A stretch of 64,000 nucleotides of DNA, taken from assembly GCF_902374955.1 (NCBI RefSeq), contig NZ_CABKRX010000036.1, positions 1-64,000 on the forward strand, read 5' to 3'. The notes beneath the pieces are model-generated. The model was given only the letters and a program-made list of their open reading frames with translations, was not told the DNA's origin and did not search any database. How positions within the stretch are numbered: the first letter of the stretch is position 1; the number at the start of each line of letters is the position of its first letter. The translations under genes were made by a program, and so were the position numbers. Positions 1-8,148 of this stretch are shown piece after piece. Origin of the DNA: Bacillus massilioanorexius. GTDB taxonomy: Bacteria > Bacillota > Bacilli > Bacillales > DSM-1321.

Positions 1-18
1 AACATTCGGTTTTAAAAT

Positions 19-92
19 TGGAGCGGGTGAAGAGAATCGAACTCTCATCATCAGCTTGGAAGGCTGAGGTTTTACCACTAAACTACACCCGC
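19..92 (-). tRNA. tRNA-Gly (TCC)
   Basis: The reverse strand folds as a cloverleaf with acceptor stem GCGGGTG/CACCCGC, anticodon loop CTTCCAA (anticodon TCC) and a T arm GTTCGATTC. The 3' CCA is encoded (tgg at 19-21 on the plus strand). It is the last member of the minus-strand tRNA cluster. Confidence 0.96.
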
Positions 93-115
93 ATATATAA
101 AATTTAGGAGATTGA

Positions 116-189
116 TCGGGAAGACAGGATTCGAACCTGCGACCCCTTGGTCCCAAACCAAGTGCTCTACCAAGCTGAGCTACTCCCCG
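116..189 (-). tRNA. tRNA-Pro (TGG)
   Basis: Cloverleaf on the reverse strand with acceptor CGGGGAG/CTTCCCG and anticodon loop TTTGGGA (anticodon TGG). The T arm carries GTTCGAATC. The CCA end is not encoded. Confidence 0.96.
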
Positions 190-216
190 GTTTTTAAATA
201 TGAATATAAAATTTTA

Positions 217-293
<77 letters not shown>

Positions 294-317
294 ATATTAA
301 TCTAAGATGTCATTTGA

Positions 318-400
<83 letters not shown>

Positions 401-475
401 AAAGTCGCAAACTGACAAAATCTATTATATCAGCATAACTTATTAAAGTCAACTGTTATTTTTAAAAGTTTGAAA

Positions 476-557
476 TGCGGGTGAAGGGACTTGAACCCCC
501 ACGCCGTAAGGCGCCAGATCCTAAGTCTGGTGCGTCTGCCAATTCCGCCACACCCGC
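476..557 (-). tRNA. tRNA-Leu (TAG)
   Basis: Second leucine tRNA with a long variable arm, acceptor GCGGGTG/CACCCGC and anticodon loop CTTAGGA (anticodon TAG). The CCA end is not encoded. The neighbouring Leu(GAG) gene has the same architecture, as in the B. subtilis trnS locus. Confidence 0.95.
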
Positions 558-569
558 ATGCTGTGAAAA

Positions 570-642
570 TGAGCCATGAAGGATTCGAACCTTCGACCCT
601 CTGATTAAAAGTCAGATGCTCTACCAACTGAGCTAATGGCTC
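570..642 (-). tRNA. tRNA-Lys (TTT)
   Basis: Reverse-strand cloverleaf with acceptor GAGCCAT/ATGGCTC, anticodon loop CTTTTAA (anticodon TTT) and T arm GTTCGAATC. The CCA end is not encoded. Confidence 0.96.
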
Positions 643-644
643 AA

Positions 645-719
645 TGGCTGGGCTAGAAGGATTCGAACCTTCGCATGACGGAATCAAAATCCGTTGCCTT
701 ACCGCTTGGCTATAGCCCA
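645..719 (-). tRNA. tRNA-Gln (TTG)
   Basis: Reverse-strand cloverleaf with acceptor TGGGCTA/TAGCCCA, anticodon loop TTTTGAT (anticodon TTG) and encoded CCA at 645-647. Only two bases separate it from tRNA-Lys, so the two are surely cotranscribed. Confidence 0.96.
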
Positions 720-878
720 TTGAAGAAGAAAGTATTTTAATATAACTTTTTTCGATTGTTATCTTCTTAACATTCCTTTAAGAAGCAACCCGTTTATAAT
801 ACCATACCCACAATATTGAAAGCAAGTCTTTTTTTAAAAAAACTTTCAAAGCATTAATCATAATATTGATATGAGTGG

Positions 879-918
879 TTAACAAATGGGAGGCGATTAA
901 TCGCTTCCCATTTGTTAA
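879..918. repeat. 40-bp near-perfect palindrome inside the tRNA cluster
   Basis: Left arm 879-898 and right arm 899-918 are reverse complements with a single mismatch at 892. It lies directly downstream of tRNA-Glu and about 160 bp before tRNA-Gln on the minus strand. No T run follows on the minus strand, so it is not a textbook terminator. It may be a transcript end or processing hairpin. Confidence 0.7.
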
Positions 919-920
919 TA

Positions 921-992
921 TGACCCGTACGGGATTCGAACCCGTGTTACCGCCGTGAAAGGGCGGTGTCTTAACCGCTTGACCAACGGGCC
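921..992 (-). tRNA. tRNA-Glu (TTC)
   Basis: Reverse-strand cloverleaf with acceptor GGCCCGT/ACGGGTC, anticodon loop CTTTCAC (anticodon TTC). The CCA end is not encoded. A 200-bp spacer with a palindrome separates it from tRNA-Gln. Confidence 0.96.
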
Positions 993-1007
993 AACATAAT
1001 TAAAGTA

Positions 1008-1098
1008 TGGCGGAGAAGGAGGGATTTGAACCCTCGCGCCGGTTACCCGACCTACACCCTTAGCAGGGGCGCCTCTTCAGCCTCTTGAGTACTTCCCC
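1008..1098 (-). tRNA. tRNA-Ser (GCT)
   Basis: Class II tRNA of 91 nt with a long variable arm, acceptor GGGGAAG paired to CTTCTCC, anticodon loop CTGCTAA (anticodon GCT) and encoded CCA at 1008-1010. Confidence 0.96.
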
Positions 1099-1110
1099 AA
1101 TACATAAAAA

Positions 1111-1185
1111 TGGCTCCGCAGGTAGGATTCGAACCTACGACCGCTCGGTTAACAGCCGAGTGCTCTACCACTGAGCTACTGCGGA
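1111..1185 (-). tRNA. tRNA-Asn (GTT)
   Basis: Reverse-strand cloverleaf with acceptor TCCGCAG/CTGCGGA, anticodon loop CTGTTAA (anticodon GTT) and encoded CCA at 1111-1113. It is the promoter-proximal tRNA; the Asn-Ser-Glu-Gln-Lys-Leu-Leu order matches B. subtilis trnS, extended here by Arg-Pro-Gly. Confidence 0.96.
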
Positions 1186-1305
1186 ATAAAGAGTTATCAT
1201 TTAAATCGATAAGTAAAATACATTATCGACTATTTGAATTATAAAGATGTTCTTATTTCATGTCAAGAGTAGATCCTATATTTTTTAAAAAATAGTGAAG
1301 CTCTA

Positions 1306-1767
1306 CTAAGAGTTACTTATTTTTCTTAATACTCCTCTACATCTTCCGCAAACATACTTACTTATATCCATATTTCTTTTCCTAATAAATTCTGTCTTAC
1401 AGGATGTACATTGAAAGACATAGCGTTTACTTGCCTTCGCTTTCTTATTATGTAATAACGGTGAGCAAAATCTAGGAGCATTGACTATTTTTAACAAATT
1501 TTTAAAATCTGCATCCCTATGTTTATAACCCCTTTTTTCAATATGTAAATGATAATGACAAAGTTCATGTTTAATTATACCTATCAGTTCATCCTCACCA
1601 TACTCTTCATAATGACGATAATTAATTTCTATATTATGACTATCTAACATGTATCTCCCACCAGTAGAACGCAATCGTTTATTAAAAAATGCTGTATGTT
1701 TAAATGGCTTGTGAAAATACTGTAGTGATATTTCTTCCGTTAATTTTTGTAATTGAATGTCATTCAG
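1306..1767 (-). CDS. SprT-like zinc metalloprotease-fold protein (YdcK family)
   Basis: SprT-family protein of about 153 residues. It carries the metallopeptidase signature HELCHYH, where two His and the Glu would bind and activate zinc, and a C-terminal zinc ribbon with two Cys pairs (CTSCK and CGRCR). The cellular role of bacterial SprT-like proteins is not settled; the fold suggests a DNA- or nucleoid-associated protease. An in-frame ATG exists at 1821, but the only good ribosome site (AAGGAGG, about 1776-1782) points to a CTG codon at 1767-1765, and this start also gives the N terminus expected for the family. The ATG just inside that start is out of frame. It is divergent from cmpA, as in B. 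subtilis. Confidence 0.9.
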   Translation of the reverse strand: MNDIQLQKLTEEISLQYFHKPFKHTAFFNKRLRSTGGRYMLDSHNIEINYRHYEEYGEDELIGIIKHELCHYHLHIEKRGYKHRDADFKNLLKIVNAPRFCSPLLHNKKAKASKRYVFQCTSCKTEFIRKRNMDISKYVCGRCRGVLRKISNS

Positions 1768-1807
1768 ATTAATTCCCTCCTTTTTAGAAACATGACAACC
1801 ATTATAG

Positions 1808-1815
1808 CATACAAT
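1808..1815 (+). promoter_or_regulatory. candidate sigma-E -10 element for cmpA
   Basis: CATACAAT matches the known sigma-E -10 consensus and sits 36 bp upstream of the cmpA start. cmpA is known to be expressed in the mother cell under sigma-E in B. subtilis. I could not assign a clear -35 element, so this remains a suggestion. Confidence 0.35.
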
Positions 1816-1850
1816 AATCAATACCTAGCTAACCTAATGGAGGTATAAAT

Positions 1851-1970
1851 ATGCCAAATTGGTTAAAAAGTCAAATCCGTAGAGCCTTTTATGAAAAAGA
1901 TACGTATCAAATTCATGTCTTAAATCAATGCTGGTATTTCTATATGAAAACTAATAAAGTTAAACTGTAA
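1851..1970 (+). CDS. cmpA: cortex morphogenetic protein CmpA
   Basis: A 39-residue protein starting MPNWLKSQIRRAFYEKD and containing LLNQCWYFY-like text (here VLNQCWYFY), which I recognise as CmpA. In B. subtilis this small protein acts in the mother cell during sporulation as a quality-control adaptor linking SpoIVA coat assembly to cortex formation through ClpXP. The ribosome site TGGAGGT lies 7 bp upstream of the ATG. It is divergent from the sprT-like gene and convergent with tex, exactly as in B. subtilis. Its presence supports a spore-forming host. It is too short for usual ORF cut-offs. Confidence 0.92.
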   Translation: MPNWLKSQIRRAFYEKDTYQIHVLNQCWYFYMKTNKVKL

Positions 1971-2075
1971 CTGTTATCTCACTTTTTTCTTCTACACTAA
2001 TTCTAAACACATTTCATAGAATTCCTAGAAGTTAAAACAAATTTTAAACCAGTGTAATAAGTATATATTGACGAT

Positions 2076-2120
2076 AAAAAGGAAGGAATCTCCCATATAA
2101 AACTTTCGGAGTTCCCTTCC
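2076..2120 (-). terminator. terminator of tex
   Basis: GGAAGGAATCTCC and GGAGTTCCCTTCC form an imperfect stem. On the minus strand it is followed by TTTTTA, just downstream of the tex stop. The stem could also stop cmpA transcripts from the other side. Confidence 0.65.
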
Positions 2121-2137
2121 TCTTCATATAATACAAT

Positions 2138-4318
2138 TTATGATTTTGAAGGATTCAACATTGTTAAAGCTACTCTCTGCTTTTTCGTATCTACACTATC
2201 CACCCAAACTGTTACTACATCTCCAACAGAAACAATATCAAGAGGATGCTTTACAAATTGGTTACTTAATTTAGATATATGAACTAAACCATCTTGTTTA
2301 ACTCCTATATCCACAAACGCTCCAAAATCTACAACATTACGAACCGTTCCTTGAAGCTCCATACCTGGTGATAAATCTTCCATTTTTAATACATCTTGTT
2401 TTAATAACGGTTTAGCCAATTCATCACGAGGGTCTCTACCAGGTTTCATAAGGGAATCAACAATATCTTTTAATGTGATTTCACCAATATTCATTTCGCT
2501 AGCGACTGAAGCATAATCAATGGTTTGTAATGCTTCTTGCAATGATTTAGAACCGATATCTTTTGTGCTAAAGCCCAATTTTTCTAACAAGCTTAGTACA
2601 TTATTATAATTTTCTGGATGTATCGCTGTTCCATCTAACGGTTCTTTCCCCTCTAATATTCTTAAGAAGCCTATACATTGCTCATAAGTCTTCGCTCCAA
2701 GTCGAGGAATTTTCTTCAATTGAACCCTCGAAACAAAAGCCCCTTCCTCCTCACGTTTTTTCACAATATTATTAGCCACCGTTTTCGATAATCCAGCAAC
2801 ATATTGTAATAATGACGAGGAGGCTGTATTAACATTCACACCTACTTGGTTTACTGCTGTTTCCACAACAAACGTTAATGAATCATTTAATTTTTTCTGT
2901 GATACATCATGTTGATATTGCCCAACCCCAACTGATTTCGGATCAATTTTAACTAATTCAGCAAGCGGATCTTGAAGCCTTCTTGCAATAGAAACAGCAC
3001 TTCTCTCTTCTACCTGTAAATCAGGAAACTCTTCGCGAGCTAAGTCAGATGCTGAATAAACACTTGCTCCAGCTTCATTAACAATAATATAGTGAATATC
3101 ACGGTCCATTTCACGTAAAATATCCGCAACAAATTGTTCTGATTCACGAGAAGCTGTACCATTACCAATCGCCACTAGCTCTACTTGATATTGTTCTAAG
3201 ATTGAAATGAACTTTTTCTTCGCTTCTTCTTTTTTAGAAACAGGTGGATGAGGATATATAACAGCTATTTCTTCCATCTTCCCTGTCTCATCAACCACTG
3301 CGAGCTTACACCCCGTTCGATAAGCAGGATCTAATCCTAGAACTACTTTTCCTTTTAAAGGTGGTTGAAGAAGAAGATTTCTTAAATTCTCTGCAAAAAT
3401 ATGAATAGCTCGATCTTCTGCCTTTTCTGTTAACTCACTACGAATTTCTCTTTCAATAGAAGGTTGGATTAAGCGCTTGTATGCATCTTCAATAGCTTCT
3501 TTCACAACCGTTTCTACGATTGAGGCCGTAACCTTAATGATTTGACGCGAGATGTATGAAAGAATTCTGTCCGAATCGATTTTTATAGATATTTTTAGAA
3601 CTTCTTCTTTTTCACCTCGATTTAAAGCTAATACTCTGTGAGGAACGATTTTATGTACAGGCTCTTCATATTCATAGTAATTCTCAAAGATTTTCTTTTC
3701 GTCCTTCTCCTCATCTTTTAGTACAGACTGAATGCTTCCATTTTTAAAAGTAGTTGTTCGAATCCATTGTCTGATATTCGCATCATCCGAGATGATTTCT
3801 GCAATAATATCTTTCGAACCATTAATAGCATCCTCTATTGTATGAACTTCTTTTTCTTCATTGATATAATCTTTAGCATAATCCTCGAGTTTTCCTTGTT
3901 TCGGAAAAGTAAGAATCCACTGCGCCAAAGGCTCTAAACCTTTTTCTTTTGCTACTGTAGCTTTTGTACGTCTTTTTTGTTTATATGGACGATACAAATC
4001 CTCTACAACCTGTAGCTTATCTGCTTGAAGAATAGCCGCTTGCAGTTCTGGTGTTAGTTTACCCTGTTCATCAATGATACGAATAACTTCTTCTTTTCTT
4101 TTATGTAAATTCTCAAGATAGTGCCAACGATTCATAATTTCTCTAATTTGCACTTCATCTAAACTACCTGTCATTTCTTTTCTATAACGTGCAATAAACG
4201 GAACAGTATTACCTTCTTCTAATAGTTGAATTACTTGTTGAACTGATTTTTGCCCAAGCTTTAACTCTTTAGAAATTACTCCACTAACATCTATTGATTG
4301 ATTTTCTACTATTGTCAA
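2138..4318 (-). CDS. tex: Tex family RNA-binding transcriptional accessory protein
   Basis: About 726 residues, the usual length of Tex (YdcI in B. subtilis). From the N terminus there is the Tex-N helical region (FIARYRKEMTGSLDE), a YqgF/RNase H-like domain (VVLGLDPAYRTGCKLAVVD, around 330), helix-hairpin-helix motifs near 500-560 and a C-terminal S1 RNA-binding domain (GTVRNVVDFGAFVDIGV). Tex binds nucleic acids and influences transcription and virulence gene expression in several bacteria. GGAGG at 4326-4330 points to the TTG at 4318 rather than to the upstream ATG at 4336. It lies between cmpA and the sigma-B operon. Confidence 0.95.
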   Translation of the reverse strand: MTIVENQSIDVSGVISKELKLGQKSVQQVIQLLEEGNTVPFIARYRKEMTGSLDEVQIREIMNRWHYLENLHKRKEEVIRIIDEQGKLTPELQAAILQADKLQVVEDLYRPYKQKRRTKATVAKEKGLEPLAQWILTFPKQGKLEDYAKDYINEEKEVHTIEDAINGSKDIIAEIISDDANIRQWIRTTTFKNGSIQSVLKDEEKDEKKIFENYYEYEEPVHKIVPHRVLALNRGEKEEVLKISIKIDSDRILSYISRQIIKVTASIVETVVKEAIEDAYKRLIQPSIEREIRSELTEKAEDRAIHIFAENLRNLLLQPPLKGKVVLGLDPAYRTGCKLAVVDETGKMEEIAVIYPHPPVSKKEEAKKKFISILEQYQVELVAIGNGTASRESEQFVADILREMDRDIHYIIVNEAGASVYSASDLAREEFPDLQVEERSAVSIARRLQDPLAELVKIDPKSVGVGQYQHDVSQKKLNDSLTFVVETAVNQVGVNVNTASSSLLQYVAGLSKTVANNIVKKREEEGAFVSRVQLKKIPRLGAKTYEQCIGFLRILEGKEPLDGTAIHPENYNNVLSLLEKLGFSTKDIGSKSLQEALQTIDYASVASEMNIGEITLKDIVDSLMKPGRDPRDELAKPLLKQDVLKMEDLSPGMELQGTVRNVVDFGAFVDIGVKQDGLVHISKLSNQFVKHPLDIVSVGDVVTVWVDSVDTKKQRVALTMLNPSKS

Positions 4319-4447
4319 TTTATATCCTCCAAACACATAGTCTATTTCTATTTTACCAAATTGTTCCCCATCATTCTAATTCAGAAAGACCTTCATTTAT
4401 CTTCTAGCTTTCATTATCTTCAATGCTTTAGTTCCTTATCTTTGCAA

Positions 4448-4477
4448 CAAAAAAGCTTACTTCTATTGAAATAAGCT
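4448..4477 (-). terminator. terminator of the sigma-B operon
   Basis: AGCTTATTTC pairs with GAAGTAAGCT, followed by TTTTTTG on the minus strand. The 5' arm overlaps the last codons of rsbX, so the operon ends here. Confidence 0.75.
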
Positions 4478-5071
4478 CCCCATTAATAGCGTTGTATCAT
4501 CTGATTGTCCAACATTCGCATTCCAAATCACATTAGTAATTTGCTTGATCGAATTTCTTCTATTTAAATAAGTTTTAATCTCTTTCAATTCTAACCCATC
4601 AGAATATAAAATAAACTGTGAAAATGGTTCATATTGAAAGGTTTTACATTGAAACTTCATCGCCCTACCTGAAAGAAAACCAGAGGTAGGTGGAGGGAAA
4701 ATCAATTTATCTGATGACGGCTGCAATAAGAAAAAACGAATATTTCCAACCGATATATATTGAAACTGTTGTTTATTAAAATAAACTTTTAATATCGCTA
4801 CAGCTGCCCCTCTTTTATTGATTAACACTCGATTACATTTATCTAACAAGGTCTCTAACTCAAGTTGATGATATTCTTTCACTACATCTATTACTGATTG
4901 TGATGATTCATACGCAAATTCTCCACTTCCAAGTCCATCAGCAAGAACACAGATAAAATAATCTTCTTCTATTATGTAAAAATAAGAGTCTCCACAAAAC
5001 GGCGCATCATTTTTAGCCACTTGCTTTATTGATAATTCCAACTTTTCATTCTTGATGTAATCTTCAATCAT
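4463..5071 (-). CDS. rsbX: RsbX, PP2C-type phosphoserine phosphatase
   Basis: A 202-residue PP2C-like phosphatase with the motifs CVLADGLGSGEFA (metal-binding Asp-Gly), FILYSDGLE and a terminal SDDTTLL. RsbX dephosphorylates RsbS and RsbR, returning the stressosome to its resting state after stress. It is the last gene of the sigma-B operon; its ATG overlaps the sigB stop codon by four bases (ATGA), implying translational coupling. The gene ends in a terminator. Confidence 0.95.
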   Translation of the reverse strand: MIEDYIKNEKLELSIKQVAKNDAPFCGDSYFYIIEEDYFICVLADGLGSGEFAYESSQSVIDVVKEYHQLELETLLDKCNRVLINKRGAAVAILKVYFNKQQFQYISVGNIRFFLLQPSSDKLIFPPPTSGFLSGRAMKFQCKTFQYEPFSQFILYSDGLELKEIKTYLNRRNSIKQITNVIWNANVGQSDDTTLLMGSLFQ

Positions 5072-5859
5072 TTAGCAATCTCCGAGTTCTCTTCTACTTG
5101 TATCGCTTCTCGTAGTTTTTTTATGGCTCTTCTCTGCAGTCTAGAAACATGCATTTGAGACATCCCTAATTTTTCTCCCGCTTCCTTTTGGCTAATATTC
5201 TCTAAATACGTATAGTGAATAATTTTCTTTTCTCGATCCGTTAGAACATGCAAGACCTTTTCTAACACCATTTTTTGATCAACCTTTTCATAGCCATCTT
5301 CTACTTCTCCGAAGATATCCATAAGCGTTACAGTGCCACCATCTGAATCCGCTTCAATATTATGGTCCATAGAAAGAGCTTGATAGCTCTTACCCATTTC
5401 CATTGCTTCTAGAATTTCTTCCTCCGAAACTTCTAAATAAGCTGCGATTTCATCCACTCTAGGTGAACGTTGTAGCTGTGTTGTTAACTCTTCCACTGTA
5501 GATTTAATTTTCGGACCTAATTCTTTGATTCTTCTAGGTACATGAACACTCCATGTTTTGTCACGTAAATATCGTTTTATTTCTCCTATAATAGTAGGTA
5601 CTGCAAATGCTTCAAATGTTTTACCATATGCATCATCATATCTACGTATTGCACCTAAAAGCCCAATCATCCCAACCTGATAAATATCCTCATGAAAGGC
5701 TCTACCCTTAGCATATTTATGAGCTATTATTTGAACTAAACCTTTATAGTGGAGAACAAGTTGTTCTTGTGCCTCTTGATCTTGATTAAGTTGATAAGCT
5801 TTAATCCAATCATTAACCTTTTTTCGGGTTTCCTGATTAGGTTGAGACTGTCTTGACAT
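5068..5859 (-). CDS. sigB: RNA polymerase sigma factor SigB
   Basis: A 263-residue group 3 sigma-70 factor. Region 2 is visible as DIYQVGMIGLLGAIRRYD, followed by FEAFAVPTIIGEIKRYLRD. Region 4 ends in a helix-turn-helix (ISQKEAGEKLGMSQMHVSRL). It directs the general stress regulon. The ATG at 5859 follows a GGAGAG ribosome site and lies 23 bp inside rsbW; the longer in-frame start at 5886 lacks support. It is held inactive by RsbW and released by RsbV. Confidence 0.97.
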   Translation of the reverse strand: MSRQSQPNQETRKKVNDWIKAYQLNQDQEAQEQLVLHYKGLVQIIAHKYAKGRAFHEDIYQVGMIGLLGAIRRYDDAYGKTFEAFAVPTIIGEIKRYLRDKTWSVHVPRRIKELGPKIKSTVEELTTQLQRSPRVDEIAAYLEVSEEEILEAMEMGKSYQALSMDHNIEADSDGGTVTLMDIFGEVEDGYEKVDQKMVLEKVLHVLTDREKKIIHYTYLENISQKEAGEKLGMSQMHVSRLQRRAIKKLREAIQVEENSEIAK

Positions 5860-6310
5860 CACTCTCCACCTGCTCTCCTTGAACATACTTGGTCATAAAA
5901 ATAGTAACACCTTGGTGCTGATGTATTTTAACTTCATCCATTAGCGATTCAATTAGATAAAGACCTAATCCTCCTTCTCTTAACAATTCCACATTTTCTT
6001 CTTTACCGTAAGGTCCGATTCCTTGTCTAATCTCTTCAAAATCACCACTTTGACCATTATCAGCAACGACTAATTCTATACGATCTTCAAATAAACCAAA
6101 ACCAATCTTAATATCGCCTTCTTCAAGCTCTCCATACGCATGATGTACAGCATTCGTACAGGCTTCACTAATAACTATCTTCAAATCTTCAATATCATCA
6201 AAAGAAAAGCCAATTCGACTAGCAATACCTGAGATCGTTAAACGAGCAACACTAATATATTCCGGCTTCGCTGGAATTTTCATTTCAATATAATCATATT
6301 TTTGACTCAT
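5837..6310 (-). CDS. rsbW: RsbW anti-sigma-B factor, serine kinase
   Basis: A 157-residue GHKL-type kinase. The N box is ISEACTNAVHHAYG, the G1 box is VVADNGQSGD and a G2-like GGLGLYLIESLMD follows. RsbW binds SigB to block it and phosphorylates RsbV using ATP. It overlaps rsbV by four bases (ATGA) and sigB by 23 bases, which keeps the partner proteins in stoichiometry. Confidence 0.97.
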   Translation of the reverse strand: MSQKYDYIEMKIPAKPEYISVARLTISGIASRIGFSFDDIEDLKIVISEACTNAVHHAYGELEEGDIKIGFGLFEDRIELVVADNGQSGDFEEIRQGIGPYGKEENVELLREGGLGLYLIESLMDEVKIHQHQGVTIFMTKYVQGEQVESDVKTVST

Positions 6311-6642
6311 AACAATCCACCTTTTGTTTCAACGCTATTAATCTGCATAACTTCTGTTAAGCCCGTAATATCAAATAGGCGTTTTAAACGTTGAGATAAC
6401 CCTACAATTTGGAACTCTCCATCATTCGCTCTCACCATTTTAAACGCACCTACAAATACTCCCAAACCCGTACTATCCATATAAGAAACATTTGTTAAAT
6501 CAATCGTCATTTTTATTGAAGCTTGCTCTGCTAAAGGAAATAATTTTTCTCTAAGTTCAGGAGCTGTGTATGCATCAATCTCTCCAGATATCGATATTTT
6601 CACACCTGACTCAACTTGTTCAATATTAATCACCATGTTCAT
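6307..6642 (-). CDS. rsbV: RsbV anti-anti-sigma factor (STAS)
   Basis: A single STAS domain of 111 residues with the phosphorylation motif SYMDSTGLGVFVG; the Ser of MDS (residue 57) is the RsbW target. Unphosphorylated RsbV sequesters RsbW and frees SigB. GAGGTG about 9 bp upstream selects the ATG at 6642; an in-frame GTG at 6654 lies within that ribosome site and is rejected. A sigma-B promoter precedes the gene. Confidence 0.96.
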   Translation of the reverse strand: MNMVINIEQVESGVKISISGEIDAYTAPELREKLFPLAEQASIKMTIDLTNVSYMDSTGLGVFVGAFKMVRANDGEFQIVGLSQRLKRLFDITGLTEVMQINSVETKGGLL

Positions 6643-6682
6643 TAAACAGTTCACCTCAGTTAATAAATGCTAAAATTTATAA

Positions 6683-6707
6683 TACCCCTAATCTGCTCTT
6701 TTAAACT
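6683..6707 (-). promoter_or_regulatory. sigma-B autoregulatory promoter before rsbV
   Basis: On the minus strand GTTTAA (6707-6702) and GGGTAT (6688-6683) are separated by 13 bp, a perfect match to both sigma-B consensus boxes. The site lies 41 bp upstream of rsbV in the 83-bp gap after rsbU. In B. subtilis a promoter in the same place gives positive feedback on rsbV-rsbW-sigB-rsbX. Confidence 0.93.
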
Positions 6708-6725
6708 ACTATATTATAACTTCTA

Positions 6726-7736
6726 CTATTCCATTCTTTTTATCAGAATCAAGGTAAAATCATCTCTCAGTTGAAAATCTTGCAGTTTTTCCAAATGTTT
6801 AAAAACATTAAGTACAATTTCTTTTGGTCTTAAATGAAGATTTTCTTTAATAATCTCCATCACATAATCTCTTTCTATGAATCCTTTTTCAGTTCTACAT
6901 TCGGTTACGCCATCAGACATAAGAATAATGAAATCTCCAATTTCAATATGTTTATCATATTGCCGATAGGTTGTATTTTTGTTTATACCGAGCAAAAGAC
7001 CTTTTGCTTGCAGTTCTTCGAATTGGTCATTTTTCACGCTATAATACATAGCTGGTTCATGACCTGCAGATGAATAAGAAAACGTATGAAGCTCGGGATC
7101 GTATAATCCATATAGCATTGTAATAAACATGCTTTCTTCTACATTTTGCTCTACAACATTATTTAGAGATTGTAATACATTACTTGGCATATGTCCCTGG
7201 TTCGGAATACTATCCATTGCATATTTTATCATAGCCATACATAACGCTGCGGGAATACCTTTCCCAATAACATCTGCAATCGCGACACCAACACGACCTT
7301 TTTCATCAAGCATAAAATGATGATAATCACCATTCATCCGTTTTGCCGGTACACTAATCGTACCAATTTCTAATTGATTAATTTCTGGAATTTTTGTTTC
7401 TAGAAGAGTTCTTTGAAGATTTGCTGCTACTTCCATTTCTGTTTGCAGCTCTTGTTGTATGTGACGTAGACTCTGAGTTTCACTATAAGAAATACCGTAC
7501 CACATCATCATTTCAATTAAAAAATCAAATGAATATATGATTTCAGGTCGTATTTCAGGAAATAATTGAATTAGCGTATCTTTATGCCAATTAATTATTT
7601 CCTCTGGTGATATATTATATTCCATCGTTTTTCTACTTAATTGTAGCCCTTTATATAAATGTTGTTCCGACTGCTCTTTTATAAAGTTTGTTAACGCTTC
7701 TCGGTAGAGCTCTTCAACATTTCTTTCCTTTTCCAT
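6726..7736 (-). CDS. rsbU: RsbU, stressosome-activated PP2C phosphatase
   Basis: A 336-residue protein with the N-terminal RsbT-binding four-helix domain (about 1-90), a linker, and a SpoIIE-type PPM phosphatase domain (IADVIGKGIPAALCMAMIK, MLYGLYDPELHTFSYSSAGHEP, LMSDGVTECR, DDFTLILI). When bound by RsbT released from the stressosome it dephosphorylates RsbV. A good ribosome site (AGGGGG) precedes the ATG. It closely follows rsbT (9-bp gap). Confidence 0.97.
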   Translation of the reverse strand: MEKERNVEELYREALTNFIKEQSEQHLYKGLQLSRKTMEYNISPEEIINWHKDTLIQLFPEIRPEIIYSFDFLIEMMMWYGISYSETQSLRHIQQELQTEMEVAANLQRTLLETKIPEINQLEIGTISVPAKRMNGDYHHFMLDEKGRVGVAIADVIGKGIPAALCMAMIKYAMDSIPNQGHMPSNVLQSLNNVVEQNVEESMFITMLYGLYDPELHTFSYSSAGHEPAMYYSVKNDQFEELQAKGLLLGINKNTTYRQYDKHIEIGDFIILMSDGVTECRTEKGFIERDYVMEIIKENLHLRPKEIVLNVFKHLEKLQDFQLRDDFTLILIKRME

Positions 7737-7745
7737 CGTATCCCC

Positions 7746-8144
7746 CTAACGAAGCCACTTCGTCACAGTAATCTTTGTCCCTTTCTCAGGAATAGATTCT
7801 ATATCAAAGGCATCCATTAGTCTTTTTACGCCAGGTAAACCTGCTCCAAGCCCACCTGATGTTGTAAAGCCATCTTCCATTACCCTACCAATATCTAAAA
7901 TACCAGGACCATTATCTTCTGCAATAATAATTAGGCCCTTATGCCCTGACTCTTCAATAAGTTCTATTAAAATTTTCCCTTGTTTTGCATATAAATATAT
8001 ATTCCTCGCTAATTCGCTAATCGCCGTCGTTATGCGAGCTTGATCAACAACACCAAAACCTAATTCTTTCGCTTTATTTCTACCAAGTTGTCTAGCAGCA
8101 ACAATATCCCACTCATTGAATATTTTCACGTAGGATTGATCCAT
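7746..8144 (-). CDS. rsbT: RsbT, stressosome switch kinase
   Basis: A 132-residue GHKL kinase with N box ISELARNIYLYA and glycine boxes AEDNGPGILD and GLGAGLPGVKRLMD. RsbT phosphorylates RsbR and RsbS on stress, leaves the stressosome, and then activates RsbU. Only four bases separate it from rsbS. Confidence 0.96.
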   Translation of the reverse strand: MDQSYVKIFNEWDIVAARQLGRNKAKELGFGVVDQARITTAISELARNIYLYAKQGKILIELIEESGHKGLIIIAEDNGPGILDIGRVMEDGFTTSGGLGAGLPGVKRLMDAFDIESIPEKGTKITVTKWLR

Positions 8145-8148
8145 ATAA

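Noticed and set aside
430..720. 96-codon minus-strand ORF over the tRNA genes
   Set aside because: It is read across the tRNA-Leu(TAG), tRNA-Lys and tRNA-Gln genes; the apparent protein is the translation of tRNA arms.
5859..5886. Longer SigB start at 5886
   Set aside because: The extra nine residues are unconserved and the good ribosome site serves the ATG at 5859.
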